Source: an uncultured Prevotella sp. (lineage in GTDB: Bacteria; Bacteroidota; Bacteroidia; Bacteroidales; Bacteroidaceae). From it: a DNA stretch of 47,526 nt. Numbering within the stretch: the first letter of the stretch is position 1; the number at the start of each line of letters is the position of its first letter. The stretch spans positions 1-47,526 of the forward strand of contig CAKOVA010000010.1 of the NCBI GenBank assembly GCA_934120735.1, given 5' to 3'. The notes beneath the pieces are model-generated. The model was not told the DNA's origin. It saw only the letters and a program-made list of their open reading frames with translations, and did not search any database. The position numbers and the translations under genes are program-made. Shown here piece after piece: positions 1 through 8,216 of the stretch.

Positions 1-560
1 GATGTTATTGGCTCGATAGACTCTCTTGCCTGTGCCGAAAGAGTATTCGACTTCGTTTCGTTCTCCGACGGCCTTGGCCATCTTCTTGAGATATTCGGGA
101 CTTTTAGGTTCCTTTGGTGGTCGACCTAATGGTTTGCAGTAAGTCTTTATCTCATATTCTTTGAGAATCCTTCTGTTTGCATGGTTCATGTAGATATTGT
201 CTGCAAGAATAGTAGCGGGAAGGTATCCGAATCGTTCTTTGAAAAGTTGAATCTGTAGTGAGAGATCAGTACTTTCGTTGTAGGCATCCCAGCTGTGGTG
301 GTCTATAAAGGTGTATCCTCGTCAGAAAGGGAAAACTTAGGCTTGATGATACATGCACCGATAATCATGCGGGCAGGCTTGTTACCTGCACCTTCAACTT
401 CATTGTCAAGTCTGGAGTTGTATACCTTTTCCAGTTCTGTCCATGGAAGAAGATCGCCTAATTTTACCCAGCGATTATTCTTGTCCAGCTCATCAAAAGA
501 TGAACGGAACATATCGACCGTTAACTGTTTCAAATGTAAAGTATACTTCATCTGACTCAT
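1..560 (-). pseudogene. Internally deleted IS5/IS1182-like transposase, runs off the left edge
   Basis: The minus strand from 560 encodes the N-terminus of a DDE transposase (MSQMKYTLHLKQLTVDMF, then a MIIGACIIK-KFSLSDED segment typical of Bacteroidetes IS5/IS1182-type elements) but hits a stop at 303. From about 312 down to position 1 a different minus frame reads the catalytic part: FIDHHSWDAYNES, then LADNIYMNHANRR, then KPLGRPPKEP and YSFGTGKRVYRANNI. The first frame joins the second near 303-312 with a large piece missing, because intact transposases of this type have a few hundred residues between these blocks. The element is therefore dead. Family assignment rests on recognisable motifs and is not proven; the C-terminus lies outside the window. 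Confidence 0.8.
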
Positions 561-666
561 GATTTAACACTGTAAAGCTACGAATTTTGTGTTAAACAAC
601 CGAAGATAAAACGATATATTTTATTGTATATCAAAAGATTAAAATTTATTCAGTAAACACTAATTA
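482..666 (-). repeat. IS end, copy 1 (direct repeat of 9069-9252)
   Basis: This block holds the first codons of the transposase remnant and its upstream end. It recurs in the same orientation at about 9069-9252, roughly 90 percent identical by eye; shared words include GCTCATCAAAAGATGAACGG, TTAAACAACCGAAGATAAAA and AAACACTAATTA. Similarity stops just after CTAATTA here (660-666), which I take as the outer end of the element. Together with the second copy it brackets the 8.4-kb island. Confidence 0.8.
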
Positions 667-1292
667 TTAACTTCATGGTAGTGGAATATCATGTGTCCAA
701 GTTCCTCTAAGGCATTTTCTATACGTTTTCTACCTTGTTCCGTATTCAAGTCAATGTCTGAGAATTTGGAACGCTCTCTGTGAAGGTTAAGGTAATAAAT
801 GCCACCGATTATCAGGGATGATATGGCGGATATATCAATACCAGTGTCCTTGAATTTCTCTTCATAGATATTGACAAGAGGTAAAGTGTGCATTTCTCTG
901 AGCATGGCCGTACGGACTGTGGTCTCATTTCCTTCAGCAATCTCCCAGCGTAACAGTTCCAACATCACTGATTTATCTTGAAGTGCTTTCTGTACATCCT
1001 TGAAAATACTGATATAGCCCAATTCTGAATCTGTAGGAAATTGAACACCAGTGAGCACATCCTTAAACCAATAGTCATACCTCTTAACGAATTCATCATA
1101 AAATTTGCTAAGATTGTCATATCTGTTATAGAACACAAGCGGCTCTATTCTGGCTTTCTTGATAAGCTCTGTCACCAGCATTGATGCAAAGCCTTTTTTC
1201 TTAATCAGACTTTCTGCTGCCTTGATAATGTCTGCCTGTATATCGACGTTTGTCCTTCTGTATCTTTTGGGTTTATTTTCTTCTTCTGCCAT
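660..1292 (-). CDS. TetR/AcrR-family transcriptional regulator
   Basis: A 210-residue protein with a basic N-terminus (residues 5-15) and a TetR-type helix-turn-helix at about residues 18-65: ADIIKAAESLIKKKGFASM, then TELIKKARIEPLVFYNRYDN and the usual F-x-x-F-V after it. The helical C-terminal half would form the ligand pocket and dimer interface; the ligand is unknown. It starts one base after the stop of the upstream aminotransferase-like gene (1293-2525), so the two are co-transcribed and probably translationally coupled. The regulator may respond to the product or substrate of that enzyme (inference). The last Asn codon and the stop (660-665) lie inside the IS-end repeat, so the original C-terminus may have been altered by the insertion. 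Confidence 0.88.
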   Translation of the reverse strand: MAEEENKPKRYRRTNVDIQADIIKAAESLIKKKGFASMLVTELIKKARIEPLVFYNRYDNLSKFYDEFVKRYDYWFKDVLTGVQFPTDSELGYISIFKDVQKALQDKSVMLELLRWEIAEGNETTVRTAMLREMHTLPLVNIYEEKFKDTGIDISAISSLIIGGIYYLNLHRERSKFSDIDLNTEQGRKRIENALEELGHMIFHYHEVNN

Positions 1293-2525
1293 CTAAAAAG
1301 GAATTGATTTTCTGATTTCCAAAAGAGCAGTCACTAATTGCTCTAACTGTTCTATCTCGTGAGAAGCCAATACACTAACTCTAAGCCGTGCTTCTTTGGT
1401 TCTTACCGCAGGATATGTGATACCGCTTACAAAGATACATCTTTTTTGTAATTCACGTGCTATTTCATATACTTTTCTATTGTCTCTTACCATAATAGGA
1501 AATATGGCTGATACCGAGCAGCCTATATCAAAGCCTTCCTCTGTCAGTCGTTTGCGCAGATAATTGACATTAGCCCACAACTTCTTGCGAATCTCTGGTT
1601 GTGTCTGTATGAGTTCCAGCGCCTTCAGTGAAGATGCTGCAACCTGCGGAGTCATTGCTGCGGAAAAGACATTACTATCAGCATAATATCTCAGATACTG
1701 AATCAGTTTTTCTGACGCGGCAACGAAACCGCCGACACACCCGAAAGATTTACTGAAAGTACCTGTAATAATATCAACCTGCCCCAGACAATTATAATAT
1801 TCGGCAGTTCCCCTGCCGCCTTCTCCCATAACTCCGATACCGTGGGCATCATCCATCATAAGGAGACAATTGTGCTTCTTGCAGACTGTAATGTATTCCG
1901 GGAGTTTTGACAAATCTCCATTTTGGGAATAGACCCCATCAATGATGACCAATCGAGTCTGATATTTTCCCGCTTCCCGTTCAAGGATCATGTCAAGATA
2001 GTCAATGTCGTTGTGTCCTATATGCTTTACATTGGTTCCTATTAAACCACTTGTGGCACTGGTATGGATATACGAATCAATGTAGGCTATGTCATTTTTT
2101 CCCAATATAGCACGGAGCAAACCTGCATTGGCACCAAAACCTGATGAAAATAGAATGGCATCTCCTTGTCCTACAAACTTTGCAATGCCTTGCTCCAACT
2201 GCTGATGGATGTCTAAATAGCCTCCTATGGCTTGAGCGGCACTTGCCCCTGTACCGTATTTCAGGACGGCATTTATACCAGCCTCCTTGGTCTCAGTCCT
2301 TTGCGACATACCAAGGTAATCATTAGAAATGTATGCGGAAACCTCACCGTCATAGCCCTCAATTTGCATCTTGGCTCCAACTCCTGTTCTTGCCATGACC
2401 CAATAACTTTTGCAGCCGAACTGCTCCATTTGGTCAATGTAACTTTGGAAATTTTGACTACGCTCAATTACATTCTCATTTGGAGTAATCTCGAAATCTT
2501 TTAATGAAATAATGTTTTTATTCAT
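1293..2525 (-). CDS. Alpha-oxoamine synthase (PLP-dependent acyl-CoA/amino acid condensing enzyme)
   Basis: A 410-residue fold-type I PLP enzyme of the alpha-oxoamine synthase family (KBL, BioF, serine palmitoyltransferase, CqsA). Visible motifs are NDYLGM (69-73), the glycine-rich GTGASAAQ segment (91-98), the ring-stacking His154 in IHTSATSG, IIDGVYS (195-200), the PLP-binding DDAHGIGVMGEGGRG with D226 and H228, and Schiff-base Lys259 in TGTFSKSFGCVGGF. The TFSKS-xGG-F motif is closer to serine palmitoyltransferase-like members than to KBL or BioF. The family joins an amino acid to an acyl-CoA or acyl-ACP with loss of CO2. It has about 60 residues ahead of the NDYLGM core and is paired with a TetR regulator rather than lipid or biotin genes, so its substrate cannot be assigned. 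Confidence 0.9.
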   Translation of the reverse strand: MNKNIISLKDFEITPNENVIERSQNFQSYIDQMEQFGCKSYWVMARTGVGAKMQIEGYDGEVSAYISNDYLGMSQRTETKEAGINAVLKYGTGASAAQAIGGYLDIHQQLEQGIAKFVGQGDAILFSSGFGANAGLLRAILGKNDIAYIDSYIHTSATSGLIGTNVKHIGHNDIDYLDMILEREAGKYQTRLVIIDGVYSQNGDLSKLPEYITVCKKHNCLLMMDDAHGIGVMGEGGRGTAEYYNCLGQVDIITGTFSKSFGCVGGFVAASEKLIQYLRYYADSNVFSAAMTPQVAASSLKALELIQTQPEIRKKLWANVNYLRKRLTEEGFDIGCSVSAIFPIMVRDNRKVYEIARELQKRCIFVSGITYPAVRTKEARLRVSVLASHEIEQLEQLVTALLEIRKSIPF

Positions 2526-2556
2526 ATAAACAATGTGTAGATATTAAATATAGCTA

Positions 2557-2588
2557 CAAATATAGCATAAATACCAAGAAATTGCAAA
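2557..2588 (-). promoter_or_regulatory. Promoter of the oxoamine synthase-tetR operon
   Basis: On the minus strand TTTG (2585-2588) is followed after 20 bp by TATATTTG (2557-2564), an exact match to the Bacteroidetes sigma-ABfr pattern. It lies about 32 bp upstream of the start codon at 2525. Confidence 0.75.
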
Positions 2589-2611
2589 TTATTAAAAAAA
2601 ACTTATTTTTC

Positions 2612-2642
2612 TTGTTTTAAACAATATAAATTTATATTTTTG
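2612..2642 (+). promoter_or_regulatory. Rightward promoter with a long leader ahead of the lipoprotein gene
   Basis: TTG (2612-2614), 20 bp, then TATTTTTG (2635-2642) fits the Bacteroidetes promoter pattern on the plus strand. The next rightward gene starts only at 3052, leaving about 400 nt of leader. I find no convincing coding frame there; it is AT-rich with stops in all frames. It could be a structured leader or a separate small RNA. Together with the leftward promoter at 2557-2588 this makes the interval a divergent control region. Confidence 0.5.
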
Positions 2643-3051
2643 TGGTGAAATAATATATTAAAATGTTTATGATAAAGTTGGTTTCGTAATAAAGCAAGAC
2701 GATTTGTCGACCTAAGACAAAAGATTAGTTGGAAAGGACAAATACTAATTCTTATGTTCTCAACTATTTATATCACTTACTACGGATATTATGAGTGTTC
2801 TGCAGTGAGTCATAGATGTGGAACAATATGAGAGACTGTAACAATTTTCCATTAAACTAGTAGAGGCGGTATAATAAAGCAGTTAAAAGGCTAGTCTACC
2901 TAAAGTAATTGTTTATATCGTTCTAGTAAAATACAAAATAATTTCTTCAGACGTTTACTTACAAATTGTTATTGTAGGATAGCTTATGTTTATAACGAGT
3001 CTTTCTACAGAGTTTACCATTTACAATATTAATCAATAAAAAATAATAGTT

Positions 3052-3978
3052 ATGAAAAAGTCTGATATTTGTAATTATTTATTACAGTGGAACAGCTTAG
3101 ATATTAAGCGATTATCTCTAATTACATTCCTAATATTACTTTTTTGCTCCTTACTTATGGCAACTGTATTTAGCAGTTGTTCTAATGAGGAAGATATTCA
3201 ACAGGAATCACCTGTATTACTCCGAACGCATTTTGCAAATGATTCTGATTTAGATGCTTTTATTGCATCATTCGACAATAACCATTTGAATACAAAAACA
3301 AAATTGTGTAATGAGAATACTAGTATCATTGATTTATTTAAAGAAAATACAGCTATAGGTTCTATCCTAAATAAAAACTTGGAGTTTGAGGTTGCTGACA
3401 CTATTTATAAATTTGGTGCGGCCGGCTATACTATCTATGCCATAGAAAAAACTGCTTATAAAAATATCAAGAAATATCTTGATCAGGAAAAAAGTATCTT
3501 GGATAATTTAGAATCATATCCTGCGGTATCTTTTGGTAAATATCAGCTTGAAAAGGGTATCGTATTATGCTATACAGGGAATCCTATAATTGAGGTAACT
3601 CGAATAATAACTCCAATTCCTACAAGAGTTGCACAAGATGGAAGGACGAAAGTCCAGGCTTCATTTTGGAAAAGTCGTACCGTTTTGAAGTCTTCATGTG
3701 GAGTTCAAGTGGAGGCGTGGTCTAGAGAAAATGTGAACACGGATTTCACCTCTGCGGATACGGATCTAGAATTATTCTGGGATATATACTTTAACATTCC
3801 ATTAGCTCCGCTCCCAAGTCCTTGCCAGGGAAGTAAAGTCGCGCATGGAAATATTATTAGGCAGCAGCTCTACTGGTGTACAGGATATTATACTATGAAC
3901 TTAATGTCTCCAAGTCATATTATAGGTCGTGCTAAATGTTGGGACGGGAGTTGGATTGCTGCGAATGTAGATAAATAA
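3052..3978 (+). CDS. Exported lipoprotein of unknown function
   Basis: A 308-residue protein. The N-terminus is unusually long: a hydrophobic stretch at residues 21-39 is followed by a lipobox VFSSC with Cys43, then acidic residues (SNEEDIQ), as in Bacteroidetes lipoproteins destined for the outer membrane or surface. The mature part has no domain I recognise. Its C-terminal third is rich in aromatics and has several cysteines (in SSCGVQVEAW, SPCQGSK, YWCTGYY and RAKCWDGSW) that could form disulfides outside the cytoplasm. It is the first gene of a rightward group encoding a type IX-type secreted protein, a C10 protease and another lipoprotein. An inhibitor or surface-anchor role is possible but unsupported by direct similarity. 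Confidence 0.7.
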   Translation: MKKSDICNYLLQWNSLDIKRLSLITFLILLFCSLLMATVFSSCSNEEDIQQESPVLLRTHFANDSDLDAFIASFDNNHLNTKTKLCNENTSIIDLFKENTAIGSILNKNLEFEVADTIYKFGAAGYTIYAIEKTAYKNIKKYLDQEKSILDNLESYPAVSFGKYQLEKGIVLCYTGNPIIEVTRIITPIPTRVAQDGRTKVQASFWKSRTVLKSSCGVQVEAWSRENVNTDFTSADTDLELFWDIYFNIPLAPLPSPCQGSKVAHGNIIRQQLYWCTGYYTMNLMSPSHIIGRAKCWDGSWIAANVDK

Positions 3979-3996
3979 ATCTCTACGAAATAGATG

Positions 3997-4081
3997 AAAG
4001 TTCACTTGATATTCGATTTGTGGTAATCTATCTGTTTTGTATAGTATCGCATCAGTTTCATAGTGAACTTTTATATACAGA
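3997..4081 (+). terminator. Long-range inverted repeat after the lipoprotein gene
   Basis: AAAGTTCACT (3997-4006) pairs perfectly with AGTGAACTTT (4072-4081), and the flanking GATGAAA/TTTCAT may extend the stem. The second arm is followed by a T-rich stretch. The loop is about 65 nt, long for a simple terminator, so it may instead be a leader structure of the next gene. Confidence 0.35.
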
Positions 4082-4112
4082 AATAGTCGTTAATTAAAAT
4101 CATAAGAAAAAT

Positions 4113-6713
4113 ATGAAAAAACTATTGCTTGCCATATTTATTTTACAATCTGTATATAGTTTTGGACAACCTCAAGGCATTCAAACGAGTTGGAATGATT
4201 TTGGGGTAGTTAACAAAAAGGCACCTTCTAATACTGAGGTCTATTTCTTTACTAATGGCAGAACGATTAAGAGACCCTCAAAGCTATTTAGCATTGCAAA
4301 GAGTACGACAAAAAAAGAGAATATAGCTCCTACTCTTGAAAAATCATTTAATATTGAAGTGCCACAAGAAGGGAATTATTATTTTTTAGCTAATGTCTTA
4401 TCTACATATTTACCAGATAGAACTTTTCAGAACATTTCCGTCTATGTCAATGGTAAATATCAAGGAAAGTTAGACTGCAAGAATGCGTCTTGGGAAATTA
4501 CAGGTATTAAGGGGGTACCTATGGTTTTTTGCAAGAAAGGGAATAATACAATTTGCTTTTCTTCTGCAAGCCCATTTTACCCGGAAATAGACGTAGTTCA
4601 ACTCGCAAAGGATTCTCGTCAATTAATAAGAACTATTGAGCCATCTTTTACTTCATTGCAAAATAAACAAATACGACGTTCAGTACAAAGTCCCACCCAA
4701 GCAAATGAAAGTAAAAGTAAAAATACGTGGGAGGTCACCCCTGAAAATATAGAAATAAAAGATAACAGCAAGGTAACTGCTTGGAAAAATATCCCAGTTA
4801 CATATACATATCATCGGAAGATATCTGTTCAGACTACTGAAAGAATAATACTTCACACTACACCTGTAGAAGGAGAAGATTATAATGATGTAGACACTTA
4901 TATGTATTTTTATAAGATAGATGATCCCAATAAATATTCATGGAGTAATGACGATTATGATGGTCTACAATCAAGACTAGATATAACTGTGCCTGCAGGA
5001 GATTACTATCTAGTTGTCTGTTCTAAATATAATTTATATGCTAACATGGAAATTCCTAGAGCTGGACTAGTTAATATTTATTATAATGGAGCTGTTTTAA
5101 ATGAAAAAGTACCAGTAGCAGGTTTTATGATAAATGCACCTGTGAATTTTTCAGAGACTTTAAACTATTTTACATCAAAAACTGATGCTAGCGTCCGTCT
5201 ATTTTTACTAGATGGAGATAAAATGCTTTTTAATTCTGAACCATATACATACTATTCGCCTGCAGACTATTATTGGTTAGAAGGCGCAAGAAAAAAAATA
5301 CAGCACAGAAGGAATAATCCAAATTGGAAAGTATTAGTTTCGTCTACAAGTGCATGGTGGATTACATGGGGGCATTGCGATGTGTATTGCGGCTTTAAGG
5401 ATGCACCATCTAAATATCTATCAAGATTTCCTAACTTAAAATCTGGAGATGCTATTTTAATGGCAGAGGATAATGCCAAATATAATTCAGCAGCTTGGGC
5501 TGGAGGGATAACAGATCGAAATGTATGGATTGGAAACTCTACTTATGGCTCTCCGTCAGTTTGGAAAACATGGGATGATTATTTTGCAAATAAACCCTAT
5601 AGATATAATAATGCTGAAACATATAAGAGGGATGTGGGTGGCTCGATGGTCGTTATGGGATACTCTAAAGATAGTACGATGACTGGTATAAGCCATTTCG
5701 CAGTGACAAACTATGCTAATCAACTTTTACATGGATATGCCTTTGAAAGTAAAATAGGAAAGTGTGGAAGAATAACTCACGAGCGAAATTCTTTGAATGG
5801 GAACGAATTTGGTAAGCCATTTATATATTATTATAAAGAGGTTTCGCGACCTTATCGACATATGGCAAATGCTACACGAGGAACTTCATTACAAAGTATC
5901 CAAAGTAGATATACTCTAAAGGAGTCTATAAAAGACGGGTTAACTAGGGAACTTCAGGTCGCTCTTGACTACAACCAGGAAGCTTTAATTAGAAAATTGC
6001 TCTCACAAGATGTCAAGGTTTATCAAAATTTTGACAGACTATTTGAAAACTGGTCTAATTCTGTGAATGAGTACGATAGCAATAAAGATATTGTTTCTGT
6101 AGATGAAATCTTAGAAAATCCAGCAAGTGAGGAACTTGTTGGATATGGAAAAAAACATCTGCAAGAAAGCATCTGTTATTTATCCAATCTCTTATTCTCA
6201 CGATTAGATAATAATGAACTCGTTCATGACAAAGAACTTCTTTCTTTTTTGTTTTGCAGAATAGCTGCAGAAAAATATGGTAGTATAATTGAAAAAATAA
6301 AAGAGGAATGGGCTAAATCTTCTTATACAAGTGATGGCTCATATATATATCCATCTTGTGAGTTTTTTACAAAAAAATATATCAAAGAGATTTTAGAGCA
6401 GAATTACGAAAACATAAGTAAGGATACCTTACTGTCAGATTTGGAAGACAACAATAACTTAATTGCGCTTACTAAATCTATAGTAAATGAAGAAGGTACT
6501 GATATTATTTTGCAAATTCCTTTAGGAAAAGTCTTTTCTCTGAGAATAGCTGGAGTAAACATGAACCAGCAAATAACAATCGTTAAAGACAAACTTGCTA
6601 ACGAACAAAAGTACATATACCATATGGACGCAAATCGTCTTCCAAGAGGAATGAGTGTATGTATTCTAGAAATAGAAGGTAAGACTTATAGTAGAAAACT
6701 TGTAAAAAAATAA
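4113..6713 (+). CDS. Large secreted protein with DUF7689/papain-like domain (Cys to Ser) and type IX-like tail
   Basis: An 866-residue protein with a signal peptide (residues 1-18, MKKLLLAIFILQSVYSFG). Residues about 75-165 and 230-375 look like beta-sandwich modules (EGNYYFLANV, VYVNGKYQGKL; AGDYYLVVCSKYN, VNIYYNGAVL). Residues about 400-576 resemble proteins I know as DUF7689: YNSAAWAGGITDR (457-469), SHFAV with His528, ESKIGKCGRITH (545-556) and a closing N-x-FG-x-P-FIYY. In that family, as I recall it, the first motif reads YNC-x-AWA; here the presumed nucleophile is Ser459. A helical region (590-790) follows. The last 70 residues end in LPRGMSVCILEIEGKTYSRKLVKK-like strands that fit a type A type IX sorting domain. 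The stop is 4 nt from the next start, a C10 protease, so the two are translated together. Confidence 0.75.
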   Translation: MKKLLLAIFILQSVYSFGQPQGIQTSWNDFGVVNKKAPSNTEVYFFTNGRTIKRPSKLFSIAKSTTKKENIAPTLEKSFNIEVPQEGNYYFLANVLSTYLPDRTFQNISVYVNGKYQGKLDCKNASWEITGIKGVPMVFCKKGNNTICFSSASPFYPEIDVVQLAKDSRQLIRTIEPSFTSLQNKQIRRSVQSPTQANESKSKNTWEVTPENIEIKDNSKVTAWKNIPVTYTYHRKISVQTTERIILHTTPVEGEDYNDVDTYMYFYKIDDPNKYSWSNDDYDGLQSRLDITVPAGDYYLVVCSKYNLYANMEIPRAGLVNIYYNGAVLNEKVPVAGFMINAPVNFSETLNYFTSKTDASVRLFLLDGDKMLFNSEPYTYYSPADYYWLEGARKKIQHRRNNPNWKVLVSSTSAWWITWGHCDVYCGFKDAPSKYLSRFPNLKSGDAILMAEDNAKYNSAAWAGGITDRNVWIGNSTYGSPSVWKTWDDYFANKPYRYNNAETYKRDVGGSMVVMGYSKDSTMTGISHFAVTNYANQLLHGYAFESKIGKCGRITHERNSLNGNEFGKPFIYYYKEVSRPYRHMANATRGTSLQSIQSRYTLKESIKDGLTRELQVALDYNQEALIRKLLSQDVKVYQNFDRLFENWSNSVNEYDSNKDIVSVDEILENPASEELVGYGKKHLQESICYLSNLLFSRLDNNELVHDKELLSFLFCRIAAEKYGSIIEKIKEEWAKSSYTSDGSYIYPSCEFFTKKYIKEILEQNYENISKDTLLSDLEDNNNLIALTKSIVNEEGTDIILQIPLGKVFSLRIAGVNMNQQITIVKDKLANEQKYIYHMDANRLPRGMSVCILEIEGKTYSRKLVKK

Positions 6714-6717
6714 AACT

Positions 6718-8028
6718 ATGAGACAATTCAAGTATTACTTTTTAGCTGCCATTGCAGTGATAATATTGCAAGGATGCACAAAAAATGATTCTGTAATAAA
6801 TAACAAGGAGGATGAAACCTTAGTTAATGAAGAACTGTCCTATTATGAAAGAGTAAGTTTATTGGATGATTACACCATTCCCGAAAATAAGGCGTTGAAT
6901 CTTCTAAAAAACTTTCAAGAGTCAATATCGATGGGCTTGAATTCAAGGAGCAATCCAAGTAATATGGTGTTTAACATTATAGATAGGTATAATATTCCGT
7001 TATATTTACAATCGCAAACAAGAAGTGGAAAGCTTGAAAGTCAGATTGAAAATACTCTTATTTATAAAATTCAAATGCAATATGAAAATGGTTGCGGATA
7101 CGCTTTAGTAGCGGGTGATCTAAGGGCTCCAAATATTATTGCCTATATACCAGATACAACAGGATACCTTACAGACGAAGAAAGAGACTTCAAGCGCGAA
7201 CTTCTGAAAATCAGTGTGAATGCTAACCTTAGCAGAGTAAAAAAATTTGAAAATATCAAAAAATCTTTGAAGGACTCTGCTATAACTAAGAAAGATAAGA
7301 TAGCGACTAGGAGTGCAAAGACTTGGGATTTATATGATTTTTACGAAAGTGCGATTTCCTATGAAAAGTCTACCGATTATCTTCCTCTTTCTACTACAGC
7401 TTGGGATCAGGGTGCTCCGTACAATTGTAAACTTGCTCAAAACTGTCCTCAAAGTTCAGATGGGAGATATGCTGCAGGTTGTGGGGTGGTGGCTATTGCT
7501 CAGGCAATGGCATACTATGAGCCATCATTGACTATCAATGGAACACCTGTCAATTGGAAAGAAGTAAAGCGAACTAATATAATTTCCAACAACTCTCCAA
7601 AGGCTGTTAAGAATCAAGTTGGTTATCTCATGAAATGGATTGGAGAAAAGGTGGGAGCTACTTATACTTGTAATGGGACTAGTACAAAGCGTAATTCAAT
7701 TGTCACTGCATTGAATTTAGCAGGAATGAAATGCGACAATAGAACGGAGTGGGACTGGAATACAATTTATCAATCACTTAAACAAAAAAAGTTAGTTCAT
7801 GCGGATGCCAAAACGGATAAGAATGAAGGACATGCTTGGATTATAGATGGCTTCTTAATTGGAAAAATGCCAGATTCGACAGATCTCGTATATGTACATA
7901 ATAATATGGGCTGGGGTGGCTCTGATAATGGATACTATGAGATAGAGGAGCCTGATATCTCATTTCAAGGTGGAGGACACAACCTTAAATATAATTTTGG
8001 AATAAATCCGTATATATCAAAGAAATAA
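6718..8028 (+). CDS. C10-family (streptopain-like) cysteine protease, lipoprotein
   Basis: A 436-residue protein with a lipoprotein signal (hydrophobic residues 7-17, lipobox LQGC, Cys20), a propeptide-like region (about 40-215), and a C10 catalytic domain. It carries the oxyanion Gln231 in TTAWDQGAPYN, the nucleophile Cys255 in AAGCGVVAIAQAMAYY, the general-base His372 in GHAWIIDG, and HNNMGWGGSDNGYY (394-407), which matches the family H-x-N-W-GWGG-xx-GYY with Met397 in place of the first Trp. Known relatives are SpeB and the Bacteroides Bfp and Prevotella interpain proteases. All catalytic residues are present, so it should be active at the cell surface or in the periplasm. It follows the Ser459 pseudo-protease-like gene by 4 nt. 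Confidence 0.92.
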   Translation: MRQFKYYFLAAIAVIILQGCTKNDSVINNKEDETLVNEELSYYERVSLLDDYTIPENKALNLLKNFQESISMGLNSRSNPSNMVFNIIDRYNIPLYLQSQTRSGKLESQIENTLIYKIQMQYENGCGYALVAGDLRAPNIIAYIPDTTGYLTDEERDFKRELLKISVNANLSRVKKFENIKKSLKDSAITKKDKIATRSAKTWDLYDFYESAISYEKSTDYLPLSTTAWDQGAPYNCKLAQNCPQSSDGRYAAGCGVVAIAQAMAYYEPSLTINGTPVNWKEVKRTNIISNNSPKAVKNQVGYLMKWIGEKVGATYTCNGTSTKRNSIVTALNLAGMKCDNRTEWDWNTIYQSLKQKKLVHADAKTDKNEGHAWIIDGFLIGKMPDSTDLVYVHNNMGWGGSDNGYYEIEEPDISFQGGGHNLKYNFGINPYISKK

Positions 8029-8089
8029 TAGTTTAGGGAAATTATGAGAGACTATAATCTGTTTATCACGTTAACTATGATGCAGGTAT

Positions 8090-8110
8090 TAGCCAGTCTC
8101 TGACTGGCTA
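8090..8110 (+). terminator. Hairpin after the C10 protease gene
   Basis: TAGCCAGTC (8090-8098), a TCT loop, then GACTGGCTA (8102-8110) form a perfect 9-bp stem 60 bp after the stop codon. Only a weak T-run follows, so the terminator call is tentative. Confidence 0.45.
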
Positions 8111-8216
8111 CAGTTTCTAATTAATCATTACTTTTCTCGAAAGAACTGTACATAATTATTTCCACCCTATACTATATTTATATAGCGTATAATAATCCGA
8201 ATATAAAGCGAAGCAA

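Noticed and set aside
295..555. Plus-strand reading frame at the left edge
   Set aside because: It is the antisense of the transposase remnant; the minus-strand frame has clear transposase motifs.
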